From assembly GCA_016702305.1 (NCBI GenBank), contig JADJEH010000002.1, positions 124,001 to 188,000 of the forward strand: a stretch of DNA of 64,000 nucleotides. The letters are read 5' to 3'. A model generated the notes under the pieces. It ran no database searches. It saw nothing but the letters and a program-made list of their open reading frames with translations, and was not told the DNA's origin. The number at the start of each line of letters is the position of its first letter. Position 1 is the stretch's first letter. Positions 25,511-34,830 of this stretch are shown in pieces. Source of the stretch: a bacterium. GTDB lineage: Bacteria > Electryoneota > RPQS01. A program made the translations under genes and the position numbers.

Positions 25511-27211
25511 TTATGCGCTGGGTTTGTCTTTCTTTTTCTTTTCGGCGGCCGCGGCATCGGCGGCGGCGATGATCTCCTTGGCGCGTTCAATCGCGGCGTG
25601 AAAATCCGGAAGCAGATTTTCTGGTCCGAAGGTCTCGACCAAGCCGGCCTTCTCGAATGCGTCGTGCGGCTGCTTGTTTAGGCCGCTGATCAGCAGCGTC
25701 GTACCGCGCCGCTTGGAGACATTGAAAACGTCCACAATCGCCTGCATACCGGACGAGTCAATCACGGGCACCCGGCGCATGCGGATGATGCGGACCTTCG
25801 GCGGCTTGGAGACCACGATCATGGCTTCGCGGAACTTATAGACCGCACCGAAGAAGAACGGGCCATTTATCTCATAAACCTGGACGCCTTTGGGAATCGC
25901 GGCGCGGTCGAGCACATCAAGTTCATCGGCCGGCGTCGGCTCGCGCATCTCACCGGTGATCAGTTCAACTTCAGTAGCGCCGGACATGCGCTTCATGAAC
26001 AAGAAGACGGCCATGACCATGCCCACCTCAATCGCCACGGTCAAATCGAGTACGACTGTCAGTGTGAGCGTGGTCAGCAAAATGGCGACGTCGCTCTTGG
26101 GACCCTTCAGCATGGCGACGAACGACCGCCATTCGAACATATTGTAGGCGACGACCACAAGGATCGCGGCCAGCGCGGAGAGTGGAATCAGTTTCGCCAA
26201 TCCGCCAAACGCGACCATCAGCAGCAGCAGCGTAAAGGCATGCACGATGCCGGCCACCGGCGTGCGGCCGCCGTTGCGCACGTTGGTGGCGGTGCGGGCG
26301 ATGGCGCCGGTCACGGGCAGGCCGCCGAAGATTGAGCTGCCAATATTGGCGATGCCCTGCGCGACGAGTTCCATATTCGAGCGATGCCTGCCGCCGATCA
26401 TACCGTCCGCGACGACCGCGGAGAGGAGCGACTCAATGGCGACGAGCACGGCGATGGTAATGGCCGGTGAGACCAGATGACGAACCTGCGCGAAGGTCAA
26501 ATCGGGCACTTGCGGCATCGGCAGCATGGACGGGATGTCACCGAAGCGCGAGCCGATGGTCTCGACAGGCAGCTTCAGAAAATACGCCGCGACCGTTGCG
26601 CCAACCAGCACGACGAGGGATCCCGGGATGAGCTTCCAGACTTTGTGCCAGACCAGAAGCACGAAGACGGACACCCCGCCAATGACGGCGGCATAGGGAT
26701 TGACCGACGTGGTGGCCTTCGCGAGGAAGTAAATTTTCTCGAAGAAGTTCGCGGTCTGTCCTTCGAGCTTCAGCCCGAGGAAGTCGGCGACTTGCGAGAC
26801 GAAGATGATCATCGCAATGCCGCTGGTGAATCCGGTTACAACCGGCAGCGGGATGAACTTGATGACGCTGCCGAGTTGGAATCTGCCGAAAACGATGAGC
26901 AGAATTCCCGCCAGGAATGTCGAGACGATTAGGCCGTCCAATCCATACTCGGCGATGATGCCGTAGACAATGACGACAAACGCGCCGGCTGGTCCGCCGA
27001 TTTGGACGCGGCTGCCGCCCAAGAGCGAGATGAAGAAGCCTCCGATCACGCCCGCGAAGAGGCCGCGTTCCGGCGAAACACCTGAAGCGATCGCGAACGC
27101 AATACAGAGCGGCAGCGCCACGACGCCGACGATCACGCCGGCGATGAGGTCGCGGGTGAATAGTTCTCGATCGTAGGTTTCGAGAGTGGTAAACAGTTTG
27201 GGCTTGAACAT
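25511..27211 (-). CDS. SulP family anion transporter with STAS domain
   Basis: SulP proteins carry sulfate, bicarbonate or other anions. The 566-residue protein has an N-terminal membrane domain of about 12-14 helices with the family segments DLIAGVIVGVVALPLCIAFA, GGSRVQIGGPAGAFV and GLPVTGAIARTATNVRNGGRTPVAG. It has a C-terminal STAS domain (about 440-545, with VRIIRMRRVPVIDSSGMQAI). A Lys-rich tail ends the protein. The substrate cannot be told from sequence. The start overlaps that of the divergent nuclease lipoprotein gene by 2 nt. Confidence 0.92.
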   Translation of the reverse strand: MFKPKLFTTLETYDRELFTRDLIAGVIVGVVALPLCIAFAIASGVSPERGLFAGVIGGFFISLLGGSRVQIGGPAGAFVVIVYGIIAEYGLDGLIVSTFLAGILLIVFGRFQLGSVIKFIPLPVVTGFTSGIAMIIFVSQVADFLGLKLEGQTANFFEKIYFLAKATTSVNPYAAVIGGVSVFVLLVWHKVWKLIPGSLVVLVGATVAAYFLKLPVETIGSRFGDIPSMLPMPQVPDLTFAQVRHLVSPAITIAVLVAIESLLSAVVADGMIGGRHRSNMELVAQGIANIGSSIFGGLPVTGAIARTATNVRNGGRTPVAGIVHAFTLLLLMVAFGGLAKLIPLSALAAILVVVAYNMFEWRSFVAMLKGPKSDVAILLTTLTLTVVLDLTVAIEVGMVMAVFLFMKRMSGATEVELITGEMREPTPADELDVLDRAAIPKGVQVYEINGPFFFGAVYKFREAMIVVSKPPKVRIIRMRRVPVIDSSGMQAIVDVFNVSKRRGTTLLISGLNKQPHDAFEKAGLVETFGPENLLPDFHAAIERAKEIIAAADAAAAEKKKKDKPSA

Positions 27212-27776
27212 GAGACTAAAAGATACGACTTCCCACCGGAGATTTCAAGGCGTGACCCGCATTGCGGCGCTGTTGTTGTGCATTGTCACACTACTGGCGC
27301 AGGGCTGTCGGCACTCCTCTCCGGATTCGATCCCCCCGTACCGCGAGACGATTGTGGCCAAAATGGATATTGAAGTCGAGGATGGAGATACATTTAAGTG
27401 GCGGGGGCAGTCCGTGCGCATGCTGGGCATAGACTGTGCCGAAACGGCCTCACCGCACCACAAAGGGGATCAGGAGCCTTGGGGCAGCCGGGCGGAAGAT
27501 TACCTGCGGAGTCAGATTGCAGCGGCGCGCGAGCTGGCGGTTGTGCGAATTGAGCAGCCTGACCGGTACGGTCGCTGGCTGGCCTATCTCATTGCCGATG
27601 GCGAGAACGTGAACGCCAAGTTAATCTCCGAGGGTCTGGCCTATGAGACGATTTCCCATTACGGCAAGCAGGGCTTGGATCGCTATGCAGAAAGCTGTGT
27701 CGAGGCGGCGCGTACGGCACCCAAACCGCAATTTGAGCCGCCGCATGAGTTTCGCAAACGCAACCGCAACAATTAG
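27210..27776 (+). CDS. Thermonuclease-like (SNase) lipoprotein
   Basis: The protein has a lipoprotein signal (LLCIVTLLAQGC, lipobox LAQGC) followed by a staphylococcal-nuclease OB-fold domain. Conserved parts are the EDGDTFKWRGQSVRMLGIDCAET strand with metal-binding Asp, VRIEQPDRYGRWLAYLI with the catalytic Arg, and NVNAKLISEGLAY. It would degrade DNA or RNA at the cell envelope. The ATG at 27210 is preferred; a GTG at 27186 is also in frame. It stands between the nucleoside transporter and a purine nucleoside phosphorylase, 2 nt before the latter, which fits a nucleic-acid salvage role. Confidence 0.85.
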   Translation: MRLKDTTSHRRFQGVTRIAALLLCIVTLLAQGCRHSSPDSIPPYRETIVAKMDIEVEDGDTFKWRGQSVRMLGIDCAETASPHHKGDQEPWGSRAEDYLRSQIAAARELAVVRIEQPDRYGRWLAYLIADGENVNAKLISEGLAYETISHYGKQGLDRYAESCVEAARTAPKPQFEPPHEFRKRNRNN

Positions 27777-27778
27777 CC

Positions 27779-28603
27779 ATGTCCAATACGATGCACTTCG
27801 CTGATGTCGGCGAACTTGAGCAGATGAGTAAACTTATTCCGGGCCGGGCCGATGTGGCGATGATTCTTGGCTCGGGGTTGGGCGCATTTGCGGACTCGCT
27901 GACACATGCCAAAAGCATATCCACGACCGAAATTCCGGGCTATCCGAAATCCACCGTGGCAGGGCATGCTGGGAAAATCGTATGCGGCACCTTGGGCGGC
28001 GTGCGCGTGTTGGCGTTTCAAGGGCGGATTCACATGTATGAAGGCTATACACCCGCGCAAGTGGCGCTGCCGGTGCGGCTCGCGCATGCGGCGGGCGCCA
28101 CGGTGCTGGTGGTGACAAATGCCTGCGGCGGTGCGAGCAAGCGGTTTGCGGCGGGTGATCTGATGCTGATAGATGACCACATCAATTTTCAGTTTCGCAA
28201 TCCGCTGCGCGGTCCGCAAATCGCGGGTGAAGCGCGCTGGCCGGATATGAGCAATTGCTACGACGAAGAGTTGAAACAAATGGCCGAACGCACGGCATTG
28301 GAACTGGGCATTCGGCTTAAGCGTGGAACTCTTGCCGCGGTGCTGGGCCCGACATATGAAACACCGGCCGAGGTGGCCATGCTGCGCGGTTACGGCGCGG
28401 ACGGAGTATGCATGTCCACAGTGCCCGAAGTGATTGCGGCCGCGGCGTTGGGGATGCGCGTGCTCGGCATTTCGTGCGTGACCAATGCCGCCGCCGGCGT
28501 GACAAGTGCGAAACTGAACCACGACGAAGTGCAGGCCGTCGCGGGTCGGGCGGCCGCTCAGTTGTGGTCTCTGGCCTCGGGAGTCATTGGGCAGATCAAA
28601 TGA
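27779..28603 (+). CDS. Purine nucleoside phosphorylase (trimeric, class I)
   Basis: The enzyme splits purine nucleosides with phosphate to free base and ribose-1-phosphate. The 274 residues show the family motifs: ILGSGLGAF (phosphate-binding Ser), GHAGKIVCG, GRIHMYEGY, VTNACGGAS, the YETPAE purine-binding Glu and MSTVPE. TNAAAG replaces the common SNxAAG. The ATG at 27779 is 2 nt after the nuclease lipoprotein stop. The order nuclease then phosphorylase continues the salvage theme of udk, tdk and nupC. Confidence 0.95.
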   Translation: MSNTMHFADVGELEQMSKLIPGRADVAMILGSGLGAFADSLTHAKSISTTEIPGYPKSTVAGHAGKIVCGTLGGVRVLAFQGRIHMYEGYTPAQVALPVRLAHAAGATVLVVTNACGGASKRFAAGDLMLIDDHINFQFRNPLRGPQIAGEARWPDMSNCYDEELKQMAERTALELGIRLKRGTLAAVLGPTYETPAEVAMLRGYGADGVCMSTVPEVIAAAALGMRVLGISCVTNAAAGVTSAKLNHDEVQAVAGRAAAQLWSLASGVIGQIK

Positions 28604-28698
28604 TAAGTGATGAATCGCGGAGTCGTGCGGCCTCGTTGGTGAACAACGGCCCAATGGGCGAAGACCTCGATAACGGGCCGGGCGAGGTCTGCTGCTGA
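28600..28698 (+). CDS. Tiny overlapping reading frame, doubtful
   Basis: An ATG overlapping the PNP stop (ATGA) opens 32 codons ending in Cys-Cys and TGA. The peptide is polar and I do not recognise it. Overlap with the upstream stop is the only support; it may be chance. In the rest of the 210-nt gap to the next gene at 28814 I see no gene or clear terminator. Confidence 0.2.
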   Translation: MISDESRSRAASLVNNGPMGEDLDNGPGEVCC

Positions 28699-28813
28699 CA
28701 TGCTTCGCAATCGTGGGAGCGTTGCAACGGCAGTCACTTACTGATGAAACGACTTAACCTACATCTATCATGGCCGCACGTGTAATGCGAATCCAGTCGA
28801 AACGGTCGGCAAA

Positions 28814-30553
28814 GTGAAATTCAACATCTATCGTTCATCACTCATCATTCTCTTCATCGTCTGCGGCGCTGCCACGGGGCAGACGGCGTACTCGCCGGGA
28901 GATTGGCAAAGTTGGCGGGATTTTCGCGGGGCACGCGCCTTGGACGCCAATGCGCACGAGTTGTTCGTTGCGACGGCCGGCGGACTATTGGTCTATGATT
29001 TTGCGCGGGACCGGTGGGAAGACCCGGCGGTGATGGGATACGGTTCGTTTTCCGCGGTGCCCGTTGACGATGCATTGCTGCTGATCTACGACGATCAGAA
29101 TAACGCGGTATGGGTCGCCACGCGCACGAAGCTGTTGAAGTGGAATCGCGGCATGGAGCGCTGGGAGATTGCGCGGGAAAACGAGTGGCCGCTGGGCGAA
29201 CGGCCCGTGAACATCGGTCTATCCGGACAATCGCTCTATCTTGAGACGATTCCCGATCACATCTTCGAACGTCTGTATCTGCCCGGATCTCCGTTACCGG
29301 AACCGATCTGGCTACCGTATGTCAAGAGCTACGTCGGTCCGCGTCTGACCGGGAATCTGATGACGAACATGCGGCCGGATGACCATGACACGCCGATTCG
29401 CTGGCGCGGTTTGCGGTCGAAGTTACCGTTGCGCGACGAAGAATTTGGCGGCGCAGTGTTGGGGCAGCCGCCCGCGGGACTGCCGATGGTATTTGCGCCT
29501 GAGCCCTTCACCTGGCTCGCCGATGGAACATTGCTTGACGCTCACAACCGAACCTATCCGATGACGGATTGGCTGTTGGATCGTTGGGGAAACTTCTGGA
29601 GCACACAATGGGGAGCGGGAGTGATCAAGGTCCAGTTGCGCGGGTTGCGAGCCGAGCAAGTGGTTGTCGGACCGGCAGGTGATGACGTGCGCGCGCTGCT
29701 GCCGCTCGATAACGAGCTGTGGATGGGGGGAGCGAACGACGGTGACTTTCGCGGGATTTCGGTGATGATGGACTTCGGCGACTCGTGGCGCATCGTAGAA
29801 AAGCGGGACAACGCGCAGATTCGCTCGACCAACGTCAGTGATATTGTGTTCGCCGATGAGCGCGTTTGGGTCGCGACGACGGACGGGCTGTTAAGTTACA
29901 CGCCGCGCAAGCGCGTCTGGAAGCGCTACGATGTGCAGGACAATCTCCCAGCGCAGCAGGTTACGGCGCTAACAGTCCACGGACAAGCGGTTTGGATTGG
30001 CACGCCCGACGGTCTGGCGCTGTTGAACACGCAGACCAATGCGATTGAGCGAGTGACGGGCAATGCCTTCAACCTTGCCGGAGTCACCGACCTGTTAGCG
30101 ACGGATAGCGCGATCTGGGTCGGAACGGGCATGGGGCTCTATCGGGTGGATCCGGGCACGTACGAGATTTCGTCACCGGCGCTGGATCCCGGCCTGATCA
30201 ATGGGCCAATCAACGGCCTCGCGCAATTCGGCGCGGCGCTCTGGCTGGTGACGCCGCAAGGGCTGATGCGGCGCACGGCGGATGGCCAAACGAAGTCCTG
30301 GCAGTCCGAAGTGTGGCTGCGAGCGGCCATTCCGACTTGCATCTCGGCCTCCGATCCGTATATTTGGATCGGGACGGACGGGGGTCTGTTTCGTTTTCAG
30401 CCGGAGCGGGAGGTCTGGGAACATTACACTCAGCGCGACGGACTGGTGGACAATAGAGTGCAGGTCGTCCGCGAAGATCGGGGCGACCTTTGGATTGGAA
30501 CCGCAGGGGGGCTGACCCGGTACTATTACAGTAGGCCCGGTCTACCGCGCTAA
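28814..30553 (+). CDS. Exported beta-propeller protein (two-component-propeller-like repeats)
   Basis: The 579-residue product starts with a signal peptide (SSLIILFIVCGAATG). The mature part is built of repeats of the pattern VWVATxxGLLxY, seen as ELFVATAGGLLVYDF, VWVATRTKLLKW, VWVATTDGLLSY, VWIGTPDGLALL, IWVGTGMGLYRV, IWIGTDGGLFRF and LWIGTAGGLTRY. This is the Reg_prop type of blade found in sensor and secreted proteins. It has no kinase and no type IX sorting domain. The start is ATG-type in frame with the signal. The role may be ligand binding or surface scaffolding; neither is shown. Confidence 0.8.
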   Translation: MKFNIYRSSLIILFIVCGAATGQTAYSPGDWQSWRDFRGARALDANAHELFVATAGGLLVYDFARDRWEDPAVMGYGSFSAVPVDDALLLIYDDQNNAVWVATRTKLLKWNRGMERWEIARENEWPLGERPVNIGLSGQSLYLETIPDHIFERLYLPGSPLPEPIWLPYVKSYVGPRLTGNLMTNMRPDDHDTPIRWRGLRSKLPLRDEEFGGAVLGQPPAGLPMVFAPEPFTWLADGTLLDAHNRTYPMTDWLLDRWGNFWSTQWGAGVIKVQLRGLRAEQVVVGPAGDDVRALLPLDNELWMGGANDGDFRGISVMMDFGDSWRIVEKRDNAQIRSTNVSDIVFADERVWVATTDGLLSYTPRKRVWKRYDVQDNLPAQQVTALTVHGQAVWIGTPDGLALLNTQTNAIERVTGNAFNLAGVTDLLATDSAIWVGTGMGLYRVDPGTYEISSPALDPGLINGPINGLAQFGAALWLVTPQGLMRRTADGQTKSWQSEVWLRAAIPTCISASDPYIWIGTDGGLFRFQPEREVWEHYTQRDGLVDNRVQVVREDRGDLWIGTAGGLTRYYYSRPGLPR

Positions 30554-30580
30554 GCAATCATCCGAAAGGGAGGCAGATTC

Positions 30581-30844
30581 GTGTTCGGACCTGTACGGGA
30601 AGGGATGTTCTATTATAGCCGCCGTGATTTCGAAGACGGCGTGGCGACTCGGGTGTGGTACCTGCAGGATGGCGTCAAGCGCGGTTGGCAATGCACACCG
30701 TGGCGCGACGGGCGGGCGACGGGTATGACCTATCCGTTAAGCCCCGATACATGGGATTATCTGTATAGTGAAGAGGAAATGACGGCGGGAGTGCCGCATG
30801 CGCAGGGTGAGACGACGCGCGCGCATTCCGGCTTCACGAAGTAA
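30581..30844 (+). CDS. Small hypothetical protein, 87 aa
   Basis: GTG 30581 follows a good AAAGGGAGG at the right distance. The peptide is aromatic and charged (MFYYSRRDFEDGVATRVWYL, WDYLYSEEEM) without signal or membrane segment. I do not recognise it. It lies 27 nt after the propeller gene and 51 nt before the next gene, so it is probably part of the same transcript. Confidence 0.6.
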   Translation: MFGPVREGMFYYSRRDFEDGVATRVWYLQDGVKRGWQCTPWRDGRATGMTYPLSPDTWDYLYSEEEMTAGVPHAQGETTRAHSGFTK

Positions 30845-30895
30845 GGGACCGGGTAACGACTGGGGAATAGTCCGCGCCAAGATGAGTGGAATAGG

Positions 30896-31957
30896 ATGCA
30901 CAAACTGCTGGTTAGTCTATGCCTGGGCCTGTGGGCCTCGTGGGCGGTTGCGCTTGCGCCGTCGGATGGTGTGCGCATCAACGAAATCTATGTGGCCGGG
31001 CCGCCGTCCCGCAGTGAGCAGGATGGATTCATCGAATTTTACAACGCCGGTTCCGCGACCGCCTACTTAGACGGGGCGATGGTGCTGCAGGGGTTAGATA
31101 CCTTCGCGCAGTTAGCCTTTCGATTTCCCGGAGAGCCCGGCGGCCAGACGATAGCAATGGCACCGGGTTCTTTTTTTGTGCTGGCGACGGACGCTTACAA
31201 TCATGCGGGCCTTGATCCGGCGTCACCGAATTTGTCATATGCGAATGTCGAAACCGCGCTCCCGCAGGAGCCGTTTCCGCCGGACAACGCGTCGGTGGAA
31301 AACATGGTGGATGTCATGGGCATCGGTTTCGAGTGGTTCTTTGTCAGGCGCTGGGGGCAGGTGCTATTGACGACCGGGGAAACGTGGTGGGCTCGGCCTT
31401 GCCAGCCGGGCGAGGCGTGCGGCAATCTGGTCTGTCAGGTGCCGCTCGAGGAGATCGTGGATGGAATCGAGTATCTCTATGCGCTAAGCGGCGATAGCCT
31501 GCCGCGCTTGAACAACGCCATAGACGCGGGCATTATCCTTGGCATCGAGCCATGGACCGGGCAGAGTGCGGAACGTCTTACACCCGGGCAGGATAGTGAC
31601 AATAGCACAGACGACTTTCGAGTCCTCGCATTGTCCACGCCGGGTTACCAGAACGCCTTGGCCGTTCCGCAGCACCCGGACCCGTTCGTGGACACTCCGC
31701 TGCTTCTAAAGGCTTGGCCTAATCCGTTCAATCCTGAGCTAAATGTCGGACTGGACGTTGCGGAACGAGTGGTCGGCCGCCTGGCTGTTTTCGATGTAAC
31801 CGGGCGGGAAGTTGCAGTGTTGCATGAGGGATGGATGGAGTCCGGGCGCCGGGAATTCCGCTGGCGGGCATCGTTGGCGGCCAGCGGGAGCTATTGGGTT
31901 GTTTGGCAGGCGGCAGGAAATGCGAGCCATCCTCTTCAGGTGCAGTTAGTGAAGTAG
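30896..31957 (+). CDS. Secreted lamin-tail-domain-like protein with type IX sorting domain
   Basis: The 353 residues begin with a signal peptide (MHKLLVSLCLGLWASWAVA). A lamin-tail-type domain follows (GVRINEIYVAGPP, QDGFIEFYNAGSATAYLDG, and GSFFVLATDAYN). A pair of Cys lies in RPCQPGEACGNLVC. The C-terminus is a sorting domain: WPNPFNPELNVGLDV, LAVFDVTGREV, ASGSYWVV. Such domains are common in surface proteins of FCB bacteria; the molecular role is unknown. Confidence 0.82.
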   Translation: MHKLLVSLCLGLWASWAVALAPSDGVRINEIYVAGPPSRSEQDGFIEFYNAGSATAYLDGAMVLQGLDTFAQLAFRFPGEPGGQTIAMAPGSFFVLATDAYNHAGLDPASPNLSYANVETALPQEPFPPDNASVENMVDVMGIGFEWFFVRRWGQVLLTTGETWWARPCQPGEACGNLVCQVPLEEIVDGIEYLYALSGDSLPRLNNAIDAGIILGIEPWTGQSAERLTPGQDSDNSTDDFRVLALSTPGYQNALAVPQHPDPFVDTPLLLKAWPNPFNPELNVGLDVAERVVGRLAVFDVTGREVAVLHEGWMESGRREFRWRASLAASGSYWVVWQAAGNASHPLQVQLVK

Positions 31958-32255
31958 AGGTGTGGATAAGTTCCATTCGCGCGAAATACAGCGAGCATCA
32001 ATGTTTACAACATCCTCACGGCTATGCAATGAAATGCGTGGCCTTTCATCGGCAGGCCGGGAGGAAATTGTGCGGACTGCGCAAGAGCGGCAAAGTATTT
32101 GCTGATTAATCAACAATTGCTGGGCCGGATGCGTACGTTGCCGACTCCAAACGGCTGCGTGGCATCAGTTAGCGCCCTTGCAATTGCAGTCGGTGTTGGC
32201 TAAATTGCGGACGCAGAGTGTGGTTACGGCCCGATGGGCTGACAAGTGAGGAAAT
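31958..32255. other. Intergenic stretch before clpC
   Basis: No reading frame with coding character is seen. The last 15 nt carry TGAGGA, the likely clpC ribosome-binding site. A loose TTAGC...GCTAA repeat near 32170-32203 is too widely spaced to be the CIRCE heat-shock operator. I see no clear terminator or promoter. Confidence 0.4.
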
Positions 32256-34724
32256 ATGCAGAACAAATTCTCCCTGCGCGTTCAACAAGTGATTCAGTAC
32301 TCCCGGGAGGAGGCCCTCCGTTTGGGCCATGACTTCATCGGCACGGAGCACCTGTTGCTGGGCATCATTCGGCTGGGCGACGGTCTGGCCGTCCAGATAT
32401 TGCACAACCTTGGGTGTGATCTGGACGAGCTGCGCGAGTCGGTCGAGGAGATGGTGGACACGACGCGCGGTACCATGAAGATAGGCAACATTCCGTTTAC
32501 CAAGCGCGCCGAGAAGGTGCTCAAGCTCTCGTATATCGAGGGTAAGAGCTACTCGTCGGACATTATTGGAACGGAGCATTTGCTGCTCGCGCTTTTGAAG
32601 GAAGAAGACTCCATGGCCGCGCAGGTGCTGCACGGCTTTAATGTGACATACGAAAACGTCAAGGGCGAACTCGACAACCTGTTGCGCGGCAGCGGCCAAC
32701 AGGCTCCGCAGGCGCCGCAGGAAAAGACGAAGACGCCGAATCTTGATCATTTTTCGCGTGACCTGACTAAATTGGCTCGTGAGAATAAACTCGATCCGAT
32801 TATCGGTCGTGACGGCGAGATTGAACGTGTCGCGCAGATATTGTCGCGGCGCAAGAAAAATAATCCGGTTTTGATCGGTGAACCGGGCGTCGGCAAAACG
32901 GCGATAGCCGAAGGCCTCGCCTTGCGCATCGTGCAGCAGCGTGTCTCGCCGATTCTGTTTGGCAAGCGCGTGGTGGCGCTCGATTTGGGTTCGATTGTCG
33001 CGGGCACAAAGTACCGCGGACAGTTCGAAGAGCGCATCAAGTCCATTATGCAGGAGATCGAGAAGAACCCGGAGATCGTGCTGTTCATAGACGAATTGCA
33101 CACGATTGTCGGCGCGGGCAGCGCCTCGGGATCGCTTGATGCCTCGAACATGTTCAAACCGGCCTTGGCGCGCGGCGAGCTGCAGTGCATCGGTGCCACG
33201 ACGCTGAACGAGTACCGCCAGTCCATCGAGAAGGACGGCGCGCTCGAACGCCGCTTCCAGAAGGTGATGGTGGATCCGCCATCAGTGGAGGATACGATCA
33301 GCATTCTGCTTGGTCTGCGTGAGAAATATGAAGAGCATCACGGCGTAAAGTTCACCGACGAAGCCGTCGAAACGGCGGTGCGTCTGTCGGATCGTTACAT
33401 CACGGACAGATTCCTGCCGGATAAGGCGATTGACGTCATTGACGAGACCGGTTCGTCCGTGCGCATTTCCCATATCGTGATTCCCGACAAGATTCTTGAA
33501 ATCGAGAAGCAGATTGACGGCGTCAAGCACGAGAAGGAAGAGCTTGTCAAGCGGCAGGAGTACGAAAAGGCCGCCATGCTGCGGGACAAGAAGATCAAGC
33601 TCGAGCAGATGCTGCGCGAGGAAAAAGAGCGTTGGGAGCGCAGTGAAGCGCGGCCGACGCTGGTCGTAACGCCCGAGGAGATTTCGGCGACGGTGTCGCG
33701 CATGACCGGCATCCCGGTGGCGCGCGTAGCCTCGGGTGAAGGTGAACGGCTGTTGAAGATTTCAGAGTCGCTCTCGAAGAAGATCGTCGGTCAGACGCAG
33801 GCGCTCGAGATTATCGCGCGCGCCTTGCGCCGCGCGCGTTCGGGTCTGAAGAGTCCCACGCGCCCGATCGGCAGCTTCCTGTTCCTCGGCACGCCGGGTA
33901 TCGGCAAGACGGAATTGGCCCACGCGCTGGCGGAGTATCTGTTTAACGATCCTGAAGCGCTGATTCGCATTGACATGAGCGAATACAGTGAGAAGTTCAA
34001 CGTCTCGCGACTGATCGGCGCGCCTCCGGGCTATGTCGGTTACGATGAAGGCGGTCAGTTGACGGAGAAGGTGCGTCGCAAACCGTATAGCGTGGTGCTG
34101 CTCGACGAAGTCGAGAAGGCGCATCCGGAGGTGTTCAACGTGCTCTTGCAAGTGCTGGATCACGGCGAGCTGACCGACGGCACGGGCCAGAAGGTGGACT
34201 TCAAGAACACGATTTTGATTCTGACCTCGAATCTCGGGACGCGTGAGGCGGCCAAGTCCATGGAATTTGGTTTTGGCGGGCACGGTTCCGGCGATCCGAC
34301 CAAAGAATCGCACGACAAGTTGTCGGGCAAAATGATGGACGAAGTCAAACGGATGTTCCGTCCGGAGTTCTTGAACCGTCTGGATGAAATCGTCGTGTTC
34401 AACATGCTCGATCGTCCGGCGATTGAAGTAATTCTGACCAAATATATTGACGACATCAACCGTCGTCTTGAGGACCGTGTGCTCTCGATTCAATTGACGA
34501 GCAAGGCGCGCGACTACTTGGTTGAGAGGGGTTTCAAACCCGAGATCGGCGCGCGTCTGATGCGGCGCACGGTCGAGAAGTACGTCGAAGATCCACTCGC
34601 CGAAGAGATTCTGCGTGAACGATTCCATGAAGGGTCGACGATTCAAGTCACGCTGAAGGGCGACGAACTGGTCTTCCGCGAATTCAAAGAGAAGATCCCC
34701 GAAGGCGCCGAAGAGAACGAATAG
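32256..34724 (+). CDS. clpC: ClpC-type AAA+ unfoldase of the Clp protease
   Basis: ClpC unfolds proteins for the ClpP peptidase or acts as a disaggregase. The 822 residues have two N-terminal Clp_N repeats (1-145, FIGTEHLLLGIIR and IIGTEHLLLALLKEED). D1 has GEPGVGKT (about 210) and an IDELHTI Walker B. A short middle domain has a UVR-like YEKAAMLRDKK. D2 shows GTPGIGKT (about 548), pore loop GYVGYDEGG, Walker B VLLDEVEKAHP and RPEFLNRLDE. The D2 Walker A is GTPGIGKT instead of the usual GPTGVGKT. An FGFGG loop may contact ClpP. No clpP is in the window. Confidence 0.96.
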   Translation: MQNKFSLRVQQVIQYSREEALRLGHDFIGTEHLLLGIIRLGDGLAVQILHNLGCDLDELRESVEEMVDTTRGTMKIGNIPFTKRAEKVLKLSYIEGKSYSSDIIGTEHLLLALLKEEDSMAAQVLHGFNVTYENVKGELDNLLRGSGQQAPQAPQEKTKTPNLDHFSRDLTKLARENKLDPIIGRDGEIERVAQILSRRKKNNPVLIGEPGVGKTAIAEGLALRIVQQRVSPILFGKRVVALDLGSIVAGTKYRGQFEERIKSIMQEIEKNPEIVLFIDELHTIVGAGSASGSLDASNMFKPALARGELQCIGATTLNEYRQSIEKDGALERRFQKVMVDPPSVEDTISILLGLREKYEEHHGVKFTDEAVETAVRLSDRYITDRFLPDKAIDVIDETGSSVRISHIVIPDKILEIEKQIDGVKHEKEELVKRQEYEKAAMLRDKKIKLEQMLREEKERWERSEARPTLVVTPEEISATVSRMTGIPVARVASGEGERLLKISESLSKKIVGQTQALEIIARALRRARSGLKSPTRPIGSFLFLGTPGIGKTELAHALAEYLFNDPEALIRIDMSEYSEKFNVSRLIGAPPGYVGYDEGGQLTEKVRRKPYSVVLLDEVEKAHPEVFNVLLQVLDHGELTDGTGQKVDFKNTILILTSNLGTREAAKSMEFGFGGHGSGDPTKESHDKLSGKMMDEVKRMFRPEFLNRLDEIVVFNMLDRPAIEVILTKYIDDINRRLEDRVLSIQLTSKARDYLVERGFKPEIGARLMRRTVEKYVEDPLAEEILRERFHEGSTIQVTLKGDELVFREFKEKIPEGAEENE

Positions 34725-34756
34725 GGCGAATTTCCCTCCACTCGATATGACAGGCG

Positions 34757-34785
34757 AACGGGGCGACCATTACAGTCGCCCCGTT
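34757..34785 (+). terminator. Strong hairpin after clpC
   Basis: AACGGGGCGAC (34757-34767) pairs with GTCGCCCCGTT (34775-34785), 33 nt after the clpC stop. It lacks a following T run, so it may be a Rho-independent-like or mRNA-stabilising hairpin. Confidence 0.5.
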
Positions 34786-34830
34786 GCTCCTCCAGCCCCG
34801 TATCATTCCCATGAACACATGAGCACACCT

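Noticed and set aside
32170..32203. CIRCE heat-shock operator before clpC
   Set aside because: Only TTAGC and GCTAA match and the spacing is about 25 nt; CIRCE needs TTAGCACTC-N9-GAGTGCTAA.
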